This document shows, piece by piece, positions 9,516-21,850 of a stretch of DNA of 64,000 nt. Location: positions 490,585 to 554,584 of the forward strand of contig NW_004451008.1 of NCBI RefSeq assembly GCF_000321225.1, read 5' to 3'. The notes under the pieces are model-generated. The model saw nothing but the letters and a program-made list of their open reading frames with translations, had not been told where the DNA came from and made no database searches. Numbering within the stretch: position 1 is the first letter of the stretch; every line of letters begins with the position of its first letter. A program made the position numbers and the translations under genes. This DNA comes from Odobenus rosmarus divergens. Taxonomy: Eukaryota; Chordata; Mammalia; Carnivora; Odobenidae.

Positions 9516-10909
9516 AACACCCTCTTCTTCTTTACACACACCCTCCTTTTATAGGTGAAGAACCAACGACCCAGAGAGGGATATCAGCATGGTTTAGGTC
9601 ACACTGTTAGGGTGCCTAGTCGAGGAGGATTTTGAAATCGAGGTCAGTACCTGCTTTGGGCCTGCCTTGTGCTGCCACCTTACGATCCTTTGAAAGCTCC
9701 CAAGTTTTCATCCCCTTACAACCCTCACAGCGGTAAGAATGAGGAATTTGCTGTCCAGATGGGGGGAGTGTAAGTTAGATGCTTGTAAACAGGGAGTTGC
9801 TTCTGTTTTATTGACTTAATAATTACCTGCAATATAGTTTGCTTCTTTTAAGCTGATCCCCAGAGTTTGATTGTTGTAAATCAGAAATAATAATACCCAA
9901 TTCATACAGTTTTGAGCATTCATTGTAAAGATACTGTGTGGGAAACCCTGGCACTTTTGCTAGGGAATGCATTAACCAATTCCCCCGCCCACAAACACAC
10001 ACACACAACACACACGCGTACACACACTCCACTAATGTCATGTAAGGAAATCCCTTCTGTTACTACTTCTCTCTCCTTTAGCTCCTGACCCCTACTGAGG
10101 ATAACAGCAATATGCCCTTTCCCCAAACAGTGATTGAAAACTGTAAGGTAAACAGGTGCCACTGCATTGCACACACATGTCCTCCCTGGGACCATTCCGA
10201 GCCATGGGCCACAAGAATTCGACTATTCAACAAATCAACCTTTAAACATACCTTGAAACCTGATAACCCAGGATTTCCACCTAATGACAACTCAGCCACC
10301 CACCTTACCAATCTAGAAATCACCCAATGTTTTCAAGGCTTGTGATGCTACCATGAAGGAGCAGCACGTTACGAATGTCTATGTTTCTGATATGGATAAC
10401 AGTCACCTAGAGTCGATGTGCTCAAGATCGCAAGCCCTCCCCAGTGTACTTTCTCATTAGGTAGGTCATTTCTTAAGCTTCAGCACTCTTCCCATACCCT
10501 CTGTCTGCTCTCTTCCTTCCTTCCCTTTCCATCGGGAAATCTGTAAGGCAAGAGGGTACCGGGGGCCAGGGCCTCTGCCGCATCTGGCAGGCTTCCATTC
10601 CCCTCCTTCTGCTGTCACCCAGCTGTCCGCAGCCTTGGCCTCCAGGAGAGAAGGGGCTCTTCTGCAGTGATGAGAGAGGGTGAAGCTAGGAAGTGGTTTG
10701 GCCTGGGACTGCCTGGCTGTAGAGACGCTGACTGGTGAGACTGTATTGTCCGGGCCTAGAAAGAGCTGCTGGAGCTACCCACCGGGGATGCTCCTCCTGT
10801 GTTTCTGAGTAACTGCAGCAAAGGAACTTAGCATCAGTGCTAATTAAAAACCTTTGGCCTCATAATGCATAAAGCAATCACAGTGACTCAGCACATAAGG
10901 GGCCTGTGG
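9516..10909. other. Non-coding stretch without recognised gene
   Basis: Apart from a short interrupted CA repeat (about 9985-10028) I see no gene or clear repeat. Short ORFs on both strands lack recognisable domains. Confidence 0.5.
9985..10028. repeat. (CA)n microsatellite, interrupted
   Basis: CA dinucleotides are broken by AA and CGCGTA interruptions. Confidence 0.85.
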
Positions 10910-11412
10910 TTTCAAAATAAGTCCACAAGTTCTTTGATCTCCTCCCTTCAAAGCAGCCTAATTCCTCTTTTGAGTGTGGCTTATACACTTTTAATCAATA
11001 GGATGTAGCAGAAATGTCAGAATATGACATCCAAGGGTAGGTCATAAAAGACATTATTACACTTCTGTTTTGCTCCCTCCTTTGTGTCATGTGCTCTGTA
11101 GGAAGCCAGCTGCCATATCATGAGATAACCGAGCAACCCTGTGGAGAAGCCCACATAGCGAGGAACCGAGGCCTGTTCCCCACAGCTGTGTGAGCACGCC
11201 ATCTGGGAAGCAGATCCTCCAGTCTCAGACAAGACAACATGGCCGCAGCCACCACCACCATCTACACGGCAGCCAGACCCTGAGCCAGAGCAGCCTAGCT
11301 CAACTGCCTCTGAATTCTTAACCTACCAACGTGGCAAGATAGTAGAAATCTGGTGTTTGAATCACCAAGTTGTGTGGTATTTTGTTACATCACAATAGAT
11401 AACCAATATAGG
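10910..11412 (+). mobile_element. MaLR (MLT1-like) LTR
   Basis: The 3' portion reads as a MaLR LTR, with GTGGTATTTTGTTACATCACAATAGATAACCAATA in two short blocks near 11370-11408. The 5' end is set only approximately. Confidence 0.65.
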
Positions 11413-11867
11413 GCTCTTCATCTTTCCCATAGCAACCGTGACGAAAGGCAATTCAGGCTCAGCTCCAACACCCCCAACGACAGAACTTGCTTCCCCCAGC
11501 GCAGCCCAGGGAACGGCTTGACCACTCTGTTATGAGGTGCTGCCCTCACTGAGCTGGTTTTGGCTTCCCTGTAACTTCCATCCCCGTCAAGGCACACCCT
11601 GTGAAGCCAAGGTGCATCCTCTCCTCTTCCATGTGACCGCCCTTCAGACACCTGAAGTCAGCGACGATGCCTGCCCCCGTGTCCTCCTCCACTGGCTACA
11701 GGAATAAAGAGGAGGGGCCCAGGAAAAGAGACATAGTCTGTAGTTAGGCCACAGTCTTTTGTGCCCCAACCCAAGAGGGATTGGATACTGAGAGGCCTTG
11801 GGAAATGAGGAACACCAGTCCTGAACCACTAGGTAATATGATAAGAGCAGTAACACTAATAATAATA

Positions 11868-12045
11868 ACTAACACTAACATCGCACTTAGGGTGCGCCAG
11901 ATTTGTCCTATGTGTTTTATGTGTGTTAAGTTGTTTAAACCTCACAACAACTCATCACTATTGCTCCTTTCCACAGATGGGGAAACTGGTGGTTACAACA
12001 TGCCAGAGGCCCCCCCAGCTAGTAAAGGGCAGAGCCTGCTTTCAG
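11868..12045 (-). repeat. MIR SINE fragment
   Basis: The order is a caption-like TTTAAACCTCACAACAACTC, then CACAGATGGGGAAACTG. This is the antisense of the MIR 3' half. Confidence 0.6.
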
Positions 12046-13139
12046 GGGGTGTTCTCCCAATCACAACTCAATACTGCCTTTCCTCCTCGATCTAGCTCAC
12101 CTCAGAGCTGCCTTGAAAGCTTGTATAGAAACAAAAATCATTTATTCAGCATCTGCTATGTGTCAGCACCTGGGCTGAGCATTCTGCACACACCAGAAAC
12201 AGTAATGCTCAAAGTCACGCATGGTGACTTTGAGCCCTGTGACTGCTTTGTCTTCTCAAAGACAGAAATGGACGAGGGCATTTTTGTCAATCCCAGGCCC
12301 ACCATGTGATTTTTAGAAGGATCCATGGTCTTGAGGCTGCCGTTCATTTGTGATGGCAGCAAATCTACCCCAGTCTGTAAAGGCTGAGGTCCTTCATCAG
12401 CAGAAAAGGAAAGCTGTCAGATCCTCAGAGCCCCCAGGACACTCATTTATCATGGCGAGAAATATTGATATTAATAAACCCTTCCACCTGGTACAATTTC
12501 CTGCCATCACCCCCCACCCCACCACTTTCTATTTGTAGATAAAACTCTCAGCAAACAGAGCTTCACACTTCCTGCAGGCCTGTCAGATAAACACACATAA
12601 ACACTCACGGGCAACCATTTCACACCTAATGGATGGGGGTTGAAGGTGTGTGCCGGGCACAGCAGGAGGTTGGAGAGCTGCTTTCCCTCGGATTCCCTGT
12701 CCCAGGAGCCTGGCAGCAATGGGCAAGATGCAGCCCTCCCCACCACCTCCCACTCGTGAGGGGCCTGTAAGCACTGAAACAAAGTCAAAGTCAGGACTCT
12801 GGTCTCCAGGTCGGTCAGGAAAAGTCCCCTCCAAGGCGTGAGGCGTGCTTTGAGAAACCTGCCCTTTCTTAGATCTCAGGGAAGAGGCAGATCCAGATTT
12901 TGTGAGGCCTGAAACTTATACAACTGGAGGTCCTTCTTTAAGAAAAAGAATACCACATTATGATACATGAGGTTTGAAAACCACTATTTATGTAAAATGA
13001 GAAAAGAAATCACAACCAATCTCAAAATCTTAAAAATGCTGACCATACCATAAACATCACAAAGTCCACACAAATGATGTACGATTTTATTAATTGCCTG
13101 ACATATGACTAAAATATTTTTTTCCTACCTTTTTTGGGG
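12046..13139. other. Non-coding stretch without recognised gene
   Basis: I see no recognisable gene. Short ORFs here have no domain signature. The end of the stretch becomes AT-rich and may belong to the hAT-like remnant that follows. Confidence 0.45.
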
Positions 13140-13408
13140 GCCACATATTCTTTAAATTGTTTCTTCGAATTTGATGACAATTCTGCCATAGGAAGACAAG
13201 TCAGTCTTATCTCTAGCATACTTGATCAAGATTTTTTTCTTACCGATTGTTTCAAAAAAGATTCTTTCGGCATCACAACTCATTACTGGAAATGCCACGT
13301 AAACATTTAGGATTGTTGTCGATTTGGGGAAAACGTCCAACAAAATTTCTTTCCTATATGATTGCATGACTTCAGAGCATAACAAGTATTCCTTAGCAGT
13401 GACTAATC
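13140..13408 (-). pseudogene. hAT-superfamily dimerisation-domain remnant, left part
   Basis: The minus-strand frame from 13385 to 13152 contains a segment ending SCDAERIF, followed by a basic stretch. This resembles the C-terminal hAT dimerisation domain of transposases and of ZMYM-type host proteins, in which a Cys/Ser-x-x-x-E-R-x-F core is typical. The frame stays open upstream to the L1 junction at about 13420 and appears to resume beyond the L1, near 14542-14740. Assignment is by pattern only. Confidence 0.5.
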
Positions 13409-13420
13409 TTAAAAACTCTT
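13409..13420. repeat. L1 target-site duplication, left copy
   Basis: TTAAAAACTCTT is repeated exactly at 14542-14553, flanking the L1. Confidence 0.85.
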
Positions 13421-14541
13421 ATTTATTTATTTTTTTTTACTTTTTAAAAAAATTTTATTTTATTATGTATGTTAGTCACCATACAATACATCACCAGTTT
13501 TCGATGCAGTAATCCACGATTCATTGTTTTCATACAACCCCCAGTGCTCCATGCAGTACGTGCCCTCCTTAATACCCATCACCCGGTTAACCCATCCATC
13601 CCCACCCCCCTCCCCTCTAAAACCCTCAGTTTGTTTCTCAGAGTCCATAGTCTCTCATGGTTCATCTCTCCTTCCGATTTTCCCCCCTTCATTTTTCCCT
13701 TCCTTCTCCTAATGTCCTCCATGCTATTCCTTATGTTCCACAAATAAGTGAAACCATATAATAATTGACTTTCTGTGCCTGACTTATTTCACTTAGCATA
13801 ATCTCCTCCAGTCCCATCCATGATGATGTAAAAGTTGGGTAGTCATCCTTTCTGATGGCTGAGTAATATTCCATTGTATATATGGACCACATCTTCTTTA
13901 TCCATTCATCTGTTGAAGGGCATCTCGGCTCTTCCCAGAGTTTGGCTATTGCGGACATTGCCGCTATGAACACTGGGGTGCATATGGCCCTTCTTTTCAC
14001 TACATCTGTGTCTTTGGGATAAATACCCAGTGGTGCAATTGTTGGGTCATAGGGTAGCTCTGTTTTTAATTTTTTGAGGAATCTCCGCACTGTTTTCCAA
14101 AGTGGCTGTATCAACTTGCATTCCCACCAACAGTGTAAGGGGGTTCCCCTTTCTCCACACCCTCTCCAACATTTGTTGTTTCTTGTCTTGTCAATTTTTG
14201 CCATTCTAACCGTGTAAGATCCTTTACCTCTTTCGTTAGGTTTATTCTGAGTTATCTTATGGTTTTTGGTGCTATTGCAAATGGAACTAGAAGCTGGTTC
14301 TTTGAAAGAATTAATAAGATCGATAAACCACTGGCCAAACTTATCCAAAAGAAAAAAAAAGGACCCAAGATGACATGATACTTTATGTGGGAAACCCAAA
14401 AGACTCCACCCCCAAATTACTAGAACTCAGACAGCCATTCAGTAATGTGGCAGGATAAAAAAATCAATGCACAGAAATCAGTTGCTTTTTTATACATTAA
14501 TAATGCAACTGTAGAAAGAGAAATTAGAGAAACAATTCCAT
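13421..14541 (-). mobile_element. L1 LINE insertion, 5'-truncated with 5' inversion
   Basis: The segment 14285-13421 is minus-strand L1: the end of ORF2 ([11 protein letters not shown], then KKMWSIYTMEYY) and a 3' UTR ending in a T-run on the plus strand. The segment 14286-14541 is L1 ORF2 in the opposite orientation: an [17 protein letters not shown] block, an internal deletion, then [13 protein letters not shown] through a motif ending IPF. The minus-strand part begins at the matching PFAIAPK position. So the two arms share one breakpoint, as expected from twin priming. A 12-bp target duplication flanks the whole. Confidence 0.9.
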
Positions 14542-14553
14542 TTAAAAACTCTT
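14542..14553. repeat. L1 target-site duplication, right copy
   Basis: TTAAAAACTCTT is identical to 13409-13420. Confidence 0.85.
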
Positions 14554-14740
14554 TAAATTGAAAATCACTCATTGATTTATTAGTCATCCATGTCCTCATT
14601 GGAGAAAGGTAGCATGAGTTGTGCGCTATCCTCATGGGTGTCAGTTTATCAACAAGAAATGTAAATCTTTCTCCAATGTATTCATATGATTCACTCCTCA
14701 TCATTAATTGGATTACTAAACAATACAAGAGTCTATTCAT
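14554..14740 (-). pseudogene. Possible right part of the hAT-like remnant
   Basis: A minus-strand frame reaching the L1 target site reads FQFKEFL. The frame on the other side of the L1 continues sensibly from the duplicated TSD. This supports one former ORF split by the L1. No transposase catalytic motif was found, so the identity rests on the left part. Confidence 0.35.
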
Positions 14741-14929
14741 TATTATTCTTTTGAAAATTATGTCTCCTACTGAATTATTGCTTTTGATATGATTAATTAT
14801 AGTTCTATCCTTGAATCAGAATTTCTATTTATTTCATTGCTTTTCTTCTTCTTCTATTAACTTTTTTCCTGAAATTTCTCTGTTATTAAATAAATGTATT
14901 TAAGAATGACAAAAGAATATACTTTTCCC

Positions 14930-15422
14930 ATGTGCCTAAATTGGGAATCCTCCTCTAGGAACTCAGCTGCCTCAATGTTAATACTTTGCTAAGGGCAAAA
15001 GACAATCTTAGCCCCAACCCCCCAGGATCCTGTAAGTTTACTTGAACATATAAACATTCCTTTGGAAACTTCCTTTCTCTCTACCCCCCAAGATACACGT
15101 TGGCAATCATCCCCCAAGCATATGACCCACCGATATACATCTGAAGGGTCTCGTGACTCTGGTTTTATTAGACAGTAATAAATGACCTTTCCCAACAATA
15201 GCTAGCCCCCTCAAGGTCCTGGAAACCTTGCTTCCAAATTCCTTAGAGACTGAGGCTATCCCTAACCCCCTCCCAACTTGAAAGTATATATAATTGGCCA
15301 TTCCTCCTCCCCAGTGCAGCTTTCGCTGCCCATGGGTCCTGTCCCTATGCTTTAATAAAGCCACCTTGTTGACCAAAGATGTCTCAAGAATTCTTTCTTG
15401 GCCATTGGCTTGAATCCTAACA
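14930..15422 (+). mobile_element. Solo LTR of an ERV1-type element
   Basis: The end reads like a class I LTR: a TATATATA box at about 15285-15292, AATAAA at 15354-15359, then GACCAAAGATGTCTCAAG and a terminus CCTAACA at 15422. No internal retroviral sequence follows, so it is a solo LTR. The 5' boundary is approximate and I could not find a convincing target duplication. Confidence 0.65.
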
Positions 15423-16439
15423 TCTTTCCTACATCATCTACTGCCTTATTTCTTTTAGTGAAATGTCCCAAAAATGTCTTTCCAAATTGAATTAAAATGG
15501 CATATTAATTAAGCCTTAGGAACTTTTAAGTAAAACACCTTGCTTCTTATTGTATTCAAGTTTCTCTTCTGAGTCTTCAAAAATAATTTTTAGAGTCTCT
15601 TTTCAAGGTTGTTGCATCAATGTTGCAAGGTTGAACAGATTCACAACAGCAGGCCAACCACTATCTACATAATTCCAAAGCTGGGTACTATAGGCCACAT
15701 TCGTACAAAATGAAACCTCTGCTCCTGTACATTTTGGAGAGTAGAAATATTCTTGGAAGCCATTCCGACACCAGATACCCAACAATAACTCAACTAACCA
15801 TACATGGAAGTGATAGTGATTTCAAACAACACTATATATACATATATACATATATATATATAGTTTAATAAATTGAATATGTCCCCAACTCAGCTTCCCC
15901 TTGCCCGTATACCCCAAATGCCCATGGTCACTACAATATTCCCTAGAATAAGGGGGAGTATGAGGGAGAAGAAATTGCAGCAGAAAGAGATAATGGACTT
16001 AACCAATTGCAATAAAAAAATGTTTGTTTTGAGGAAGTGTTTAACCTGAAAGAAGTCCCAATGGCCAAATCTAGATAATTTGAGCAACGAAATAAATAAT
16101 AAAAGTAATGGATTTAACCTGCAGAAAAAGTTAATATCTATCGGTTTGTGATGATATAAATAAGAAAATAAAAATAAATAAAATAACCGATTAAAGAAAT
16201 GGGGGAGAAGGGACAGCTTTTCCTTAAAGAAGATTTCCAATTAAAACTTGTATAAAAGGGAAGATGGAAATAGAAAATCACCATTTGGCAAACACCACAG
16301 TAATAACTGTTGCAGGCAAGAATCATCAATGGATGCTAAAATCAGTGGTGAAAGTATGATGATAAACAGAATATTTGCATAGTATAGTATCAAAGTATCT
16401 CCTCATCAGATACTTACTAATTACTAGGGGGTATGGGGG
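15423..16439. other. AT-rich non-coding stretch
   Basis: I see no gene. A TA-rich simple repeat lies at about 15830-15864. The AT-rich ORFs on the minus strand (for example 16240-15890) are compositional. Confidence 0.5.
15830..15864. repeat. (TA)n-rich microsatellite
   Basis: TATATACATATATACATATATATATA is seen here, with CA interruptions. Confidence 0.8.
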
Positions 16440-18230
16440 GAATCAGACTCTACAGAGGAGAAGCCTCCTAGACACATTAACCAAATGGTTGAAGTTAACA
16501 TCACCAGAAACAAAACACACCGATATCATGTAGTGCCTGGTATCGTGCCAAAGAGAACATAACATCACTGTCAAGTCAGTGAACTCTTCAGGCATCCAGT
16601 GGTTTGGTGCAAGGGGGAATGTCTCTCGGAAATAAAGGACAAATTATTGTATCTCCCACCTCTCACCACTAAGAAAGGAGCCCCATGCCTGGTAGGCCTC
16701 TTTGGGATCTGAAAGCCGCTTAGTGATACTGCTCTGGCCCATTTACCAGGTAACATACAAAGCTGTTAGCTCTGGGTCACAGAAGTCCAGGTGCAGTGTA
16801 AAAGAGGACCGATATGGCTTAGACCGAACAATGAGCAGACCCTATTGATATTAGAGTTGTCCGTGGTGGGCAGAAACACCATGTGGAGCTTATGGCATGC
16901 CCCAGTAGGAGAATCACAATGTAGACCCCTAGGGTCCTGGAGCAAGGCTATTCCATCTGCAGAGGAGAGCTATATACCATTTGAAACATCGCTCTTGGCA
17001 TGCTAGTGGTCCTGATGGAGATGGAGCATCTGACAAGTGACTACATAGCCAAAGCTTCCCATCACGAGCTGGCATCCAACCTACCAAGCCATTGGGTCAG
17101 GAGACCCAGCAGCAATCTGTGGGTAACAGAAGTGGTTCATCAGGGATTGGACATGAGCAAGGTCAGAGGGCAATGTAAGCTGCACTGGTAGATTGCCCAG
17201 ATGCTCCTGTCATCACCACTGTTGTACCAAGTTCGCTCCCTTAGATAAAATGTACGGCCACATGGGGGATGCCTTCCAATAGCCAAGCTGATGGATGAAG
17301 AAAAAGACTGTGACTGGTTGAAGGATGTGTTGGCTTGATTTGGAGATGCTAGCCAAAAATGGACTGCTATGGGCCTACAGTCCCACTTGGGGCAGTCCTG
17401 AAAGACAATGTTCAGGGAGTCCTTCCACTGGGCAGAACACATGGTCATTCCACCTTTGGGTGGAATAGAAACAGGAATCGGTACACACAACTCAATACTG
17501 TGGGAAATGACTGGGCTGGTTGGCCAAGGGGCCTGAAAAGAGAAAGATTACAAGACTGGGGCCTAGGAAGAGCCTGGAGGTGGATCTATGGGTGAAGATC
17601 TTTGTACTGCATGTTAATGCCCAGCAGAGAGCGTCTACCATGGAGGGGCACTAAACTCTGTGAAAATGGGGCGCTATCCTCTAGGATGCCACTAACACTC
17701 CCCAAGACCATTATGTGATGTAGTATCCCCGAAAGGTAGAATATATGGGTCCAGGAACCAAGGGCCCTGTATACCTTCATTTTCTGTGTCCCACCTGAGC
17801 AATCAATGCCTCTCCTTGCTGTCGCATTAGGCTCTGCAAGTCTAGAGGTCTTGATTCCCAGAGGGAAGCATCTGTACTGGGGAACACAGGAAATGCCCCA
17901 TTAAACTTCAAGCCTCAGTTGCTGCCTAGTCACTGTAAGCTTCTTGTGCCAAAAGAAGGTGAGAAAAGCAGTCCCTACTCTAGCAGGGCAATTGACCTTG
18001 ATCATCAGGTACATACTGGGGCTTTTCCTGGTACTCTCTTGCCTCTTCTGGTGATAACTTAAGTGCAGCAGGCATGGCCAGAGGACAGCATACTGACCAG
18101 AAGCTCACACGTGATGGTTTGGGTCCTCCTAGCAAAGTCAATAGCAAGAAGAATATAAAATGGGCAATCATGGCCTTGAGACCAACCACACCCATTTGGG
18201 TTATAGATCATCCCTCCCATCTTCCTCTGG
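16440..18230 (+). pseudogene. pol: ERVL-type pol relic with dUTPase remnant
   Basis: On the plus strand the stretch 16790-17660 reads, across several stops and frame changes, as the end of reverse transcriptase and RNase H of an ERVL element. Recognisable pieces include GRNTMWSLWHAPVGES, an IPFETSLLAC piece and GNDWAGWPRGLK. At about 17880-18030 a segment with PLNFKPQLLPSHCKLLVPK resembles the dUTPase that follows integrase in ERVL. Integrase itself is mostly missing or unreadable. The element is ancient; boundaries are approximate. Confidence 0.65.
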
Positions 18231-18700
18231 TAGGTGGCAAAGGGGGCCCACCGGAATGCCAGCAGAGCTGCTCCCAGAGAGACTGAACTTCCTATCAAAG
18301 TCCAAGCAGTGCATGAGGCAGGTGCTCTGGTGCCTCACCCAGAAGCTTCCATTTAGGGTCAAAGTTCCCATTCCCTCAGCTGCCATGAGTGTTGGCTGCT
18401 GACTGCTCACACCAAGCCCCTCTAGGAATTGCCCCACACTAAAGGGAGTGGTCTGGGGAGCAAGATGGGGCTCCCTTGCCTCAGTCTGAGTCAATTCAGA
18501 AGGACCATACCTGTAGAATTGGCTGGGGCCGCTGTTGCAACTGCACCACACCTCAACCCGGCCCTGTGCTCATTCCTGCTTCCTCACTCCCTTACAGGCA
18601 TCGTTCCAGAGACGATCACCCTGCAGAAAATCTTCCTGCACACAGACGTCTGCAGCAGTCTGTCTCTCAGGAAACCTGACTCAAGACTCCCGGCTTTTCT
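18231..18700 (+). repeat. ERVL-associated LTR (3' LTR candidate)
   Basis: The segment 18540-18700 has the order of an MLT2-like LTR end: TCACTCCCTTACAGGC, CTGCACACAGACGTCTGC, then CCTGACTCAAGAC. Its position just after the pol/dUTPase relic in the same orientation fits a 3' LTR. The 5' edge is a guess. Confidence 0.5.
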
Positions 18701-20704
18701 ACATGCTCTTGACATGAGTAGGAGTGTTGGCTAATATATGTAATAGTCCCAACTCCTACAGGTGAGGGGGCATGATGTGAAGCATCACATGAATGTAGAG
18801 GGTGAGCAAGAAGTAAAATGTGTGGTTTGCAGTCACTGAGACGTGACGGCTGTTTGTTACCACAGTAGAACTGGACCCATCCAGACTGATGCAGAATCAA
18901 TACAGTAATTCTGCCATTAAAATTTTACAGATTTTGGACCCAGTTTAGAGGTGGCCCAGGCCAAACTTCAATTTATGAAGCAAATGTAGGTCTGAGCTTA
19001 TGGGTGACAAATTAGAATCAAGCAAGAAAGAGAGAAACAAAGTCAGGGACGCTAAGTGCCAGCTCAGTAGAGTTTTCTGGAGTCTCAACTGAGAGTTGCA
19101 GGACAGAATTCACTTAGAATTGCTTGTGGTGGTTGTTGGGTAAGTCTGGAACATGAGGATGAATTGCTAGTCAGCAGGACATGGTTAGAGTTGGTTAGCC
19201 AGCTGTCCATGTGGTTTCAGGTCACTGCCAAGAGCTTTTTGTGGGTAGTCCAGATGCTTCTGGACTCAAGTGGAAAGTGAGTCAATGCCCGTATCTGTGA
19301 GAGAAATAAAGATGAATACTTCATTGTTGTGTTTAATGTCTTCATCCAGTGGGAGGCATGGATCTAAGACAAAAGTCTGGACACTTGACAGTGCACTCAT
19401 AGACAAGAGAACTTGATAAAGTCCTTTCCAAAGAGGTGTCAGCAATGATTTTTGCTGATGAAACTTGACTAGTCACGGGGCTTTACATGGTGGCCCTATC
19501 TCTGTTCAGGTAGGGGGTAGAGTTTCTTGAGCCCGTGAATGTGTCCTTGACAGCCTTGTTAATGCCCTGCAATATAACACAGTGGTATCTGGCTCGGGAA
19601 TGTTCTGTTGCTATAGCTGCTGAGGGAAAAGCCAGAGTCTCGCTTGTTAATATTTCATGAAGTCAAGCCTTGGGAATTTGTGTGTTGTCGATCTCATCAA
19701 CCTAAGAGCCATAGGCGGTGCATCTGGCTTCTGGCATCCAGTTTCTGCACAAATCTTGGCCCGTTTATTATTTTTAATCCCATTTTGATATTCCATTCCC
19801 TCTGCTGACTGCAGACAATGTGGGCATTGACAGCATGAATAATTCTGTAGGCTTTACAATTTTAAAACCTGACCTGTCAAATGTATGTCCCTACGGTTGG
19901 AGAGTCTTCCAAATCTGGGAATGAAGTTTTATAGAGTCTTTGGCTAATCACCACTGCCTCAGCCTTGGCATACAGATATGCTTCTACCCATCTTGAAGAG
20001 ACCATAAATTACTAAAACATGCCCATATGGATAGCATTTTCCTTATCTGGATAACTCGAGCTTGAATTTTAATTACAGATAGCCCCTAGAAGAGGGAATA
20101 AACTGCTTTCTCTTTTTTGACAGTCACCCCGTGCTCCCTCTTCAGTTGTGAGCCTGATAAAGAGGGCAGCTCCTGGTGTACTGTTTGGCCAAACAAGAAC
20201 ACTGTGCACAAACTGGTCCAGCCTATTTCCTAACATCCCATCTTTGTGGCGATGGGTGGTGTCATGGGCTATGTGACCAAGGGGAGGAGGCAATGCTGTT
20301 TGTACCAAGCAAAATAGGGGTACACAAGACCCTTTGCCCATCTCCAAAGATTCTGATATGAATCCGAGACCTCATCCCAAAGTGCTACCTGAGGAGAGTG
20401 CCGGGATCATGAAACCGGAAAGAAGCCACAGACCGAGAGTAGCCAATGGCCGAGGCTACTTGGCTATGAGCCAAAGCAAACACCTTTTTACACATAAAGA
20501 CACCAGAAATTTTTAATTCTTCCATTGTCATAAATGGCCCAAAGGCACAGCAGACGTCCGGCTTTGAAGAACCAAGTGTCCCCAGCTCAGGTGGGGACAG
20601 TGGTCTGCGCCACAGGAGGCAAGGAGCGGCTGCACCCCCCTGGGGAGAACAGAGTGCATCTCAGAGATTAATCCTCTTGTTTTTTCCTTCTTAAACCAAT
20701 GACT
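18701..20704. other. Unassigned stretch, possibly repeat-derived
   Basis: This stretch has no intact ORF longer than about 90 codons and no recognised domain. The minus strand between about 20040 and 19000 reads in a loosely protein-like way, but I could not assign it to a retroviral or host family. Confidence 0.4.
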
Positions 20705-20880
20705 GCTTTACAGACACTGCTAAGCCCGTCAGAACACAATACCCCCTGCAAGGTAAGCTTATCTCCGTTTTACAGATGGAAGAAATCAGAGTCCAAGAGA
20801 CTGGTGGGTTGCACTGGCCAAGCCTGGTCTTGAGCCCAGGTCCTTCCGCCTCCAAAACCCTTGCACATCACCTCTGCTAT
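20705..20880 (-). repeat. MIR SINE fragment
   Basis: TCCGTTTTACAGATGGAAG followed by GGTCTTGAGCCCAGGTCC marks an antisense MIR. Confidence 0.6.
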
Positions 20881-21049
20881 AGCCCTTCCCTTGTCTGCAA
20901 AACAGCCCCTCCTCCGCAGTACAAGCCCCAGCTGGATGGAGACTCTTGCTGATCAACCTACGTGTCTAGGGAACATAGCAGCGGCAAAGAGATCTACTTG
21001 ATTCATCTCTGTATTCCTCCATTCTCTCTATTCTCCATCCATTCACTTA

Positions 21050-21230
21050 AACATTTGTGCTCCCTTGGGCAGCACATACACTCCCCAAATGCTTATTGAA
21101 CTGTTACTCTGACCCAGATACCCTGCTAAGTGCTGAAATAGGTCAACAGAACAGGGGATACACTGAGGAAATCAGACACTAACCAAGTAAAACAAGCAAT
21201 AAATACATAATTACAAGCTGTGCAGAAGGC
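21050..21230 (-). repeat. L2 LINE 3'-end fragment
   Basis: The antisense L2 order is ATGCTTATTGAACTGTTAC, CCTGCTAAGTGCTG, then AACAGGGGATACACTG. Confidence 0.6.
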
Positions 21231-21689
21231 CTTTTTTTTTTTCCTCCAAAGTCCGTTCCCATCTGCAGCAGCAATACTGGAGAAAGAATGTCAGTTGTGT
21301 GGTTTGTGAACTGGAACTGAGAGAAGCTCCAGCAGGGCACTGCTCACAAGAAACACGTGTATCATGCAAAGTGCAGAGGCAGGCCCAGTTTCTAGGAGCA
21401 GCGTTAGGGCAGGTGAAAACAAACAGGTGAAATTAATGTTAATAATATATTTGACTCAACCCGGTATGTCCAAAAGACCATTCCAACGACATCTCATTGT
21501 TGATGAAATATTTTACCGTTTTTCAGACGGTCCTCAACATCCAGTGTGTTTTTAAGGCTTACAGAAGATGTGAATTCAAACTAGTCTCTTTGCAAACGCT
21601 CAACACTGCGTGTTGGTTGGGGTTGCCGTGTTGCACAGTACACATTTAGTGGACACTGACAGAGCAATCTCGAATGTACGTTGGTGGCT

Positions 21690-21850
21690 TTCAACCTTAG
21701 CTATCATGGGAATCACTGGAAAATCATAATTCTCATTTGATTGGCGTGGGGGTGGGGTAGGGTTGGGGAGAGGGGTTGCCTGGGTGTCCGTATATTTGAA
21801 AGCTCCCCAAGTGATTTGAATGTGTAACACAGTGTAAACAATAGCACCTT
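21690..21850 (+). repeat. MER5A-like fragment
   Basis: GGTGGCTTTCAACCTTAGC ... GGGAATCACTGGAAAATC ... AAGCTCCCCAAGTGATTTG is a diverged MER5A pattern. A G-rich insert is present in the middle. Confidence 0.5.
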
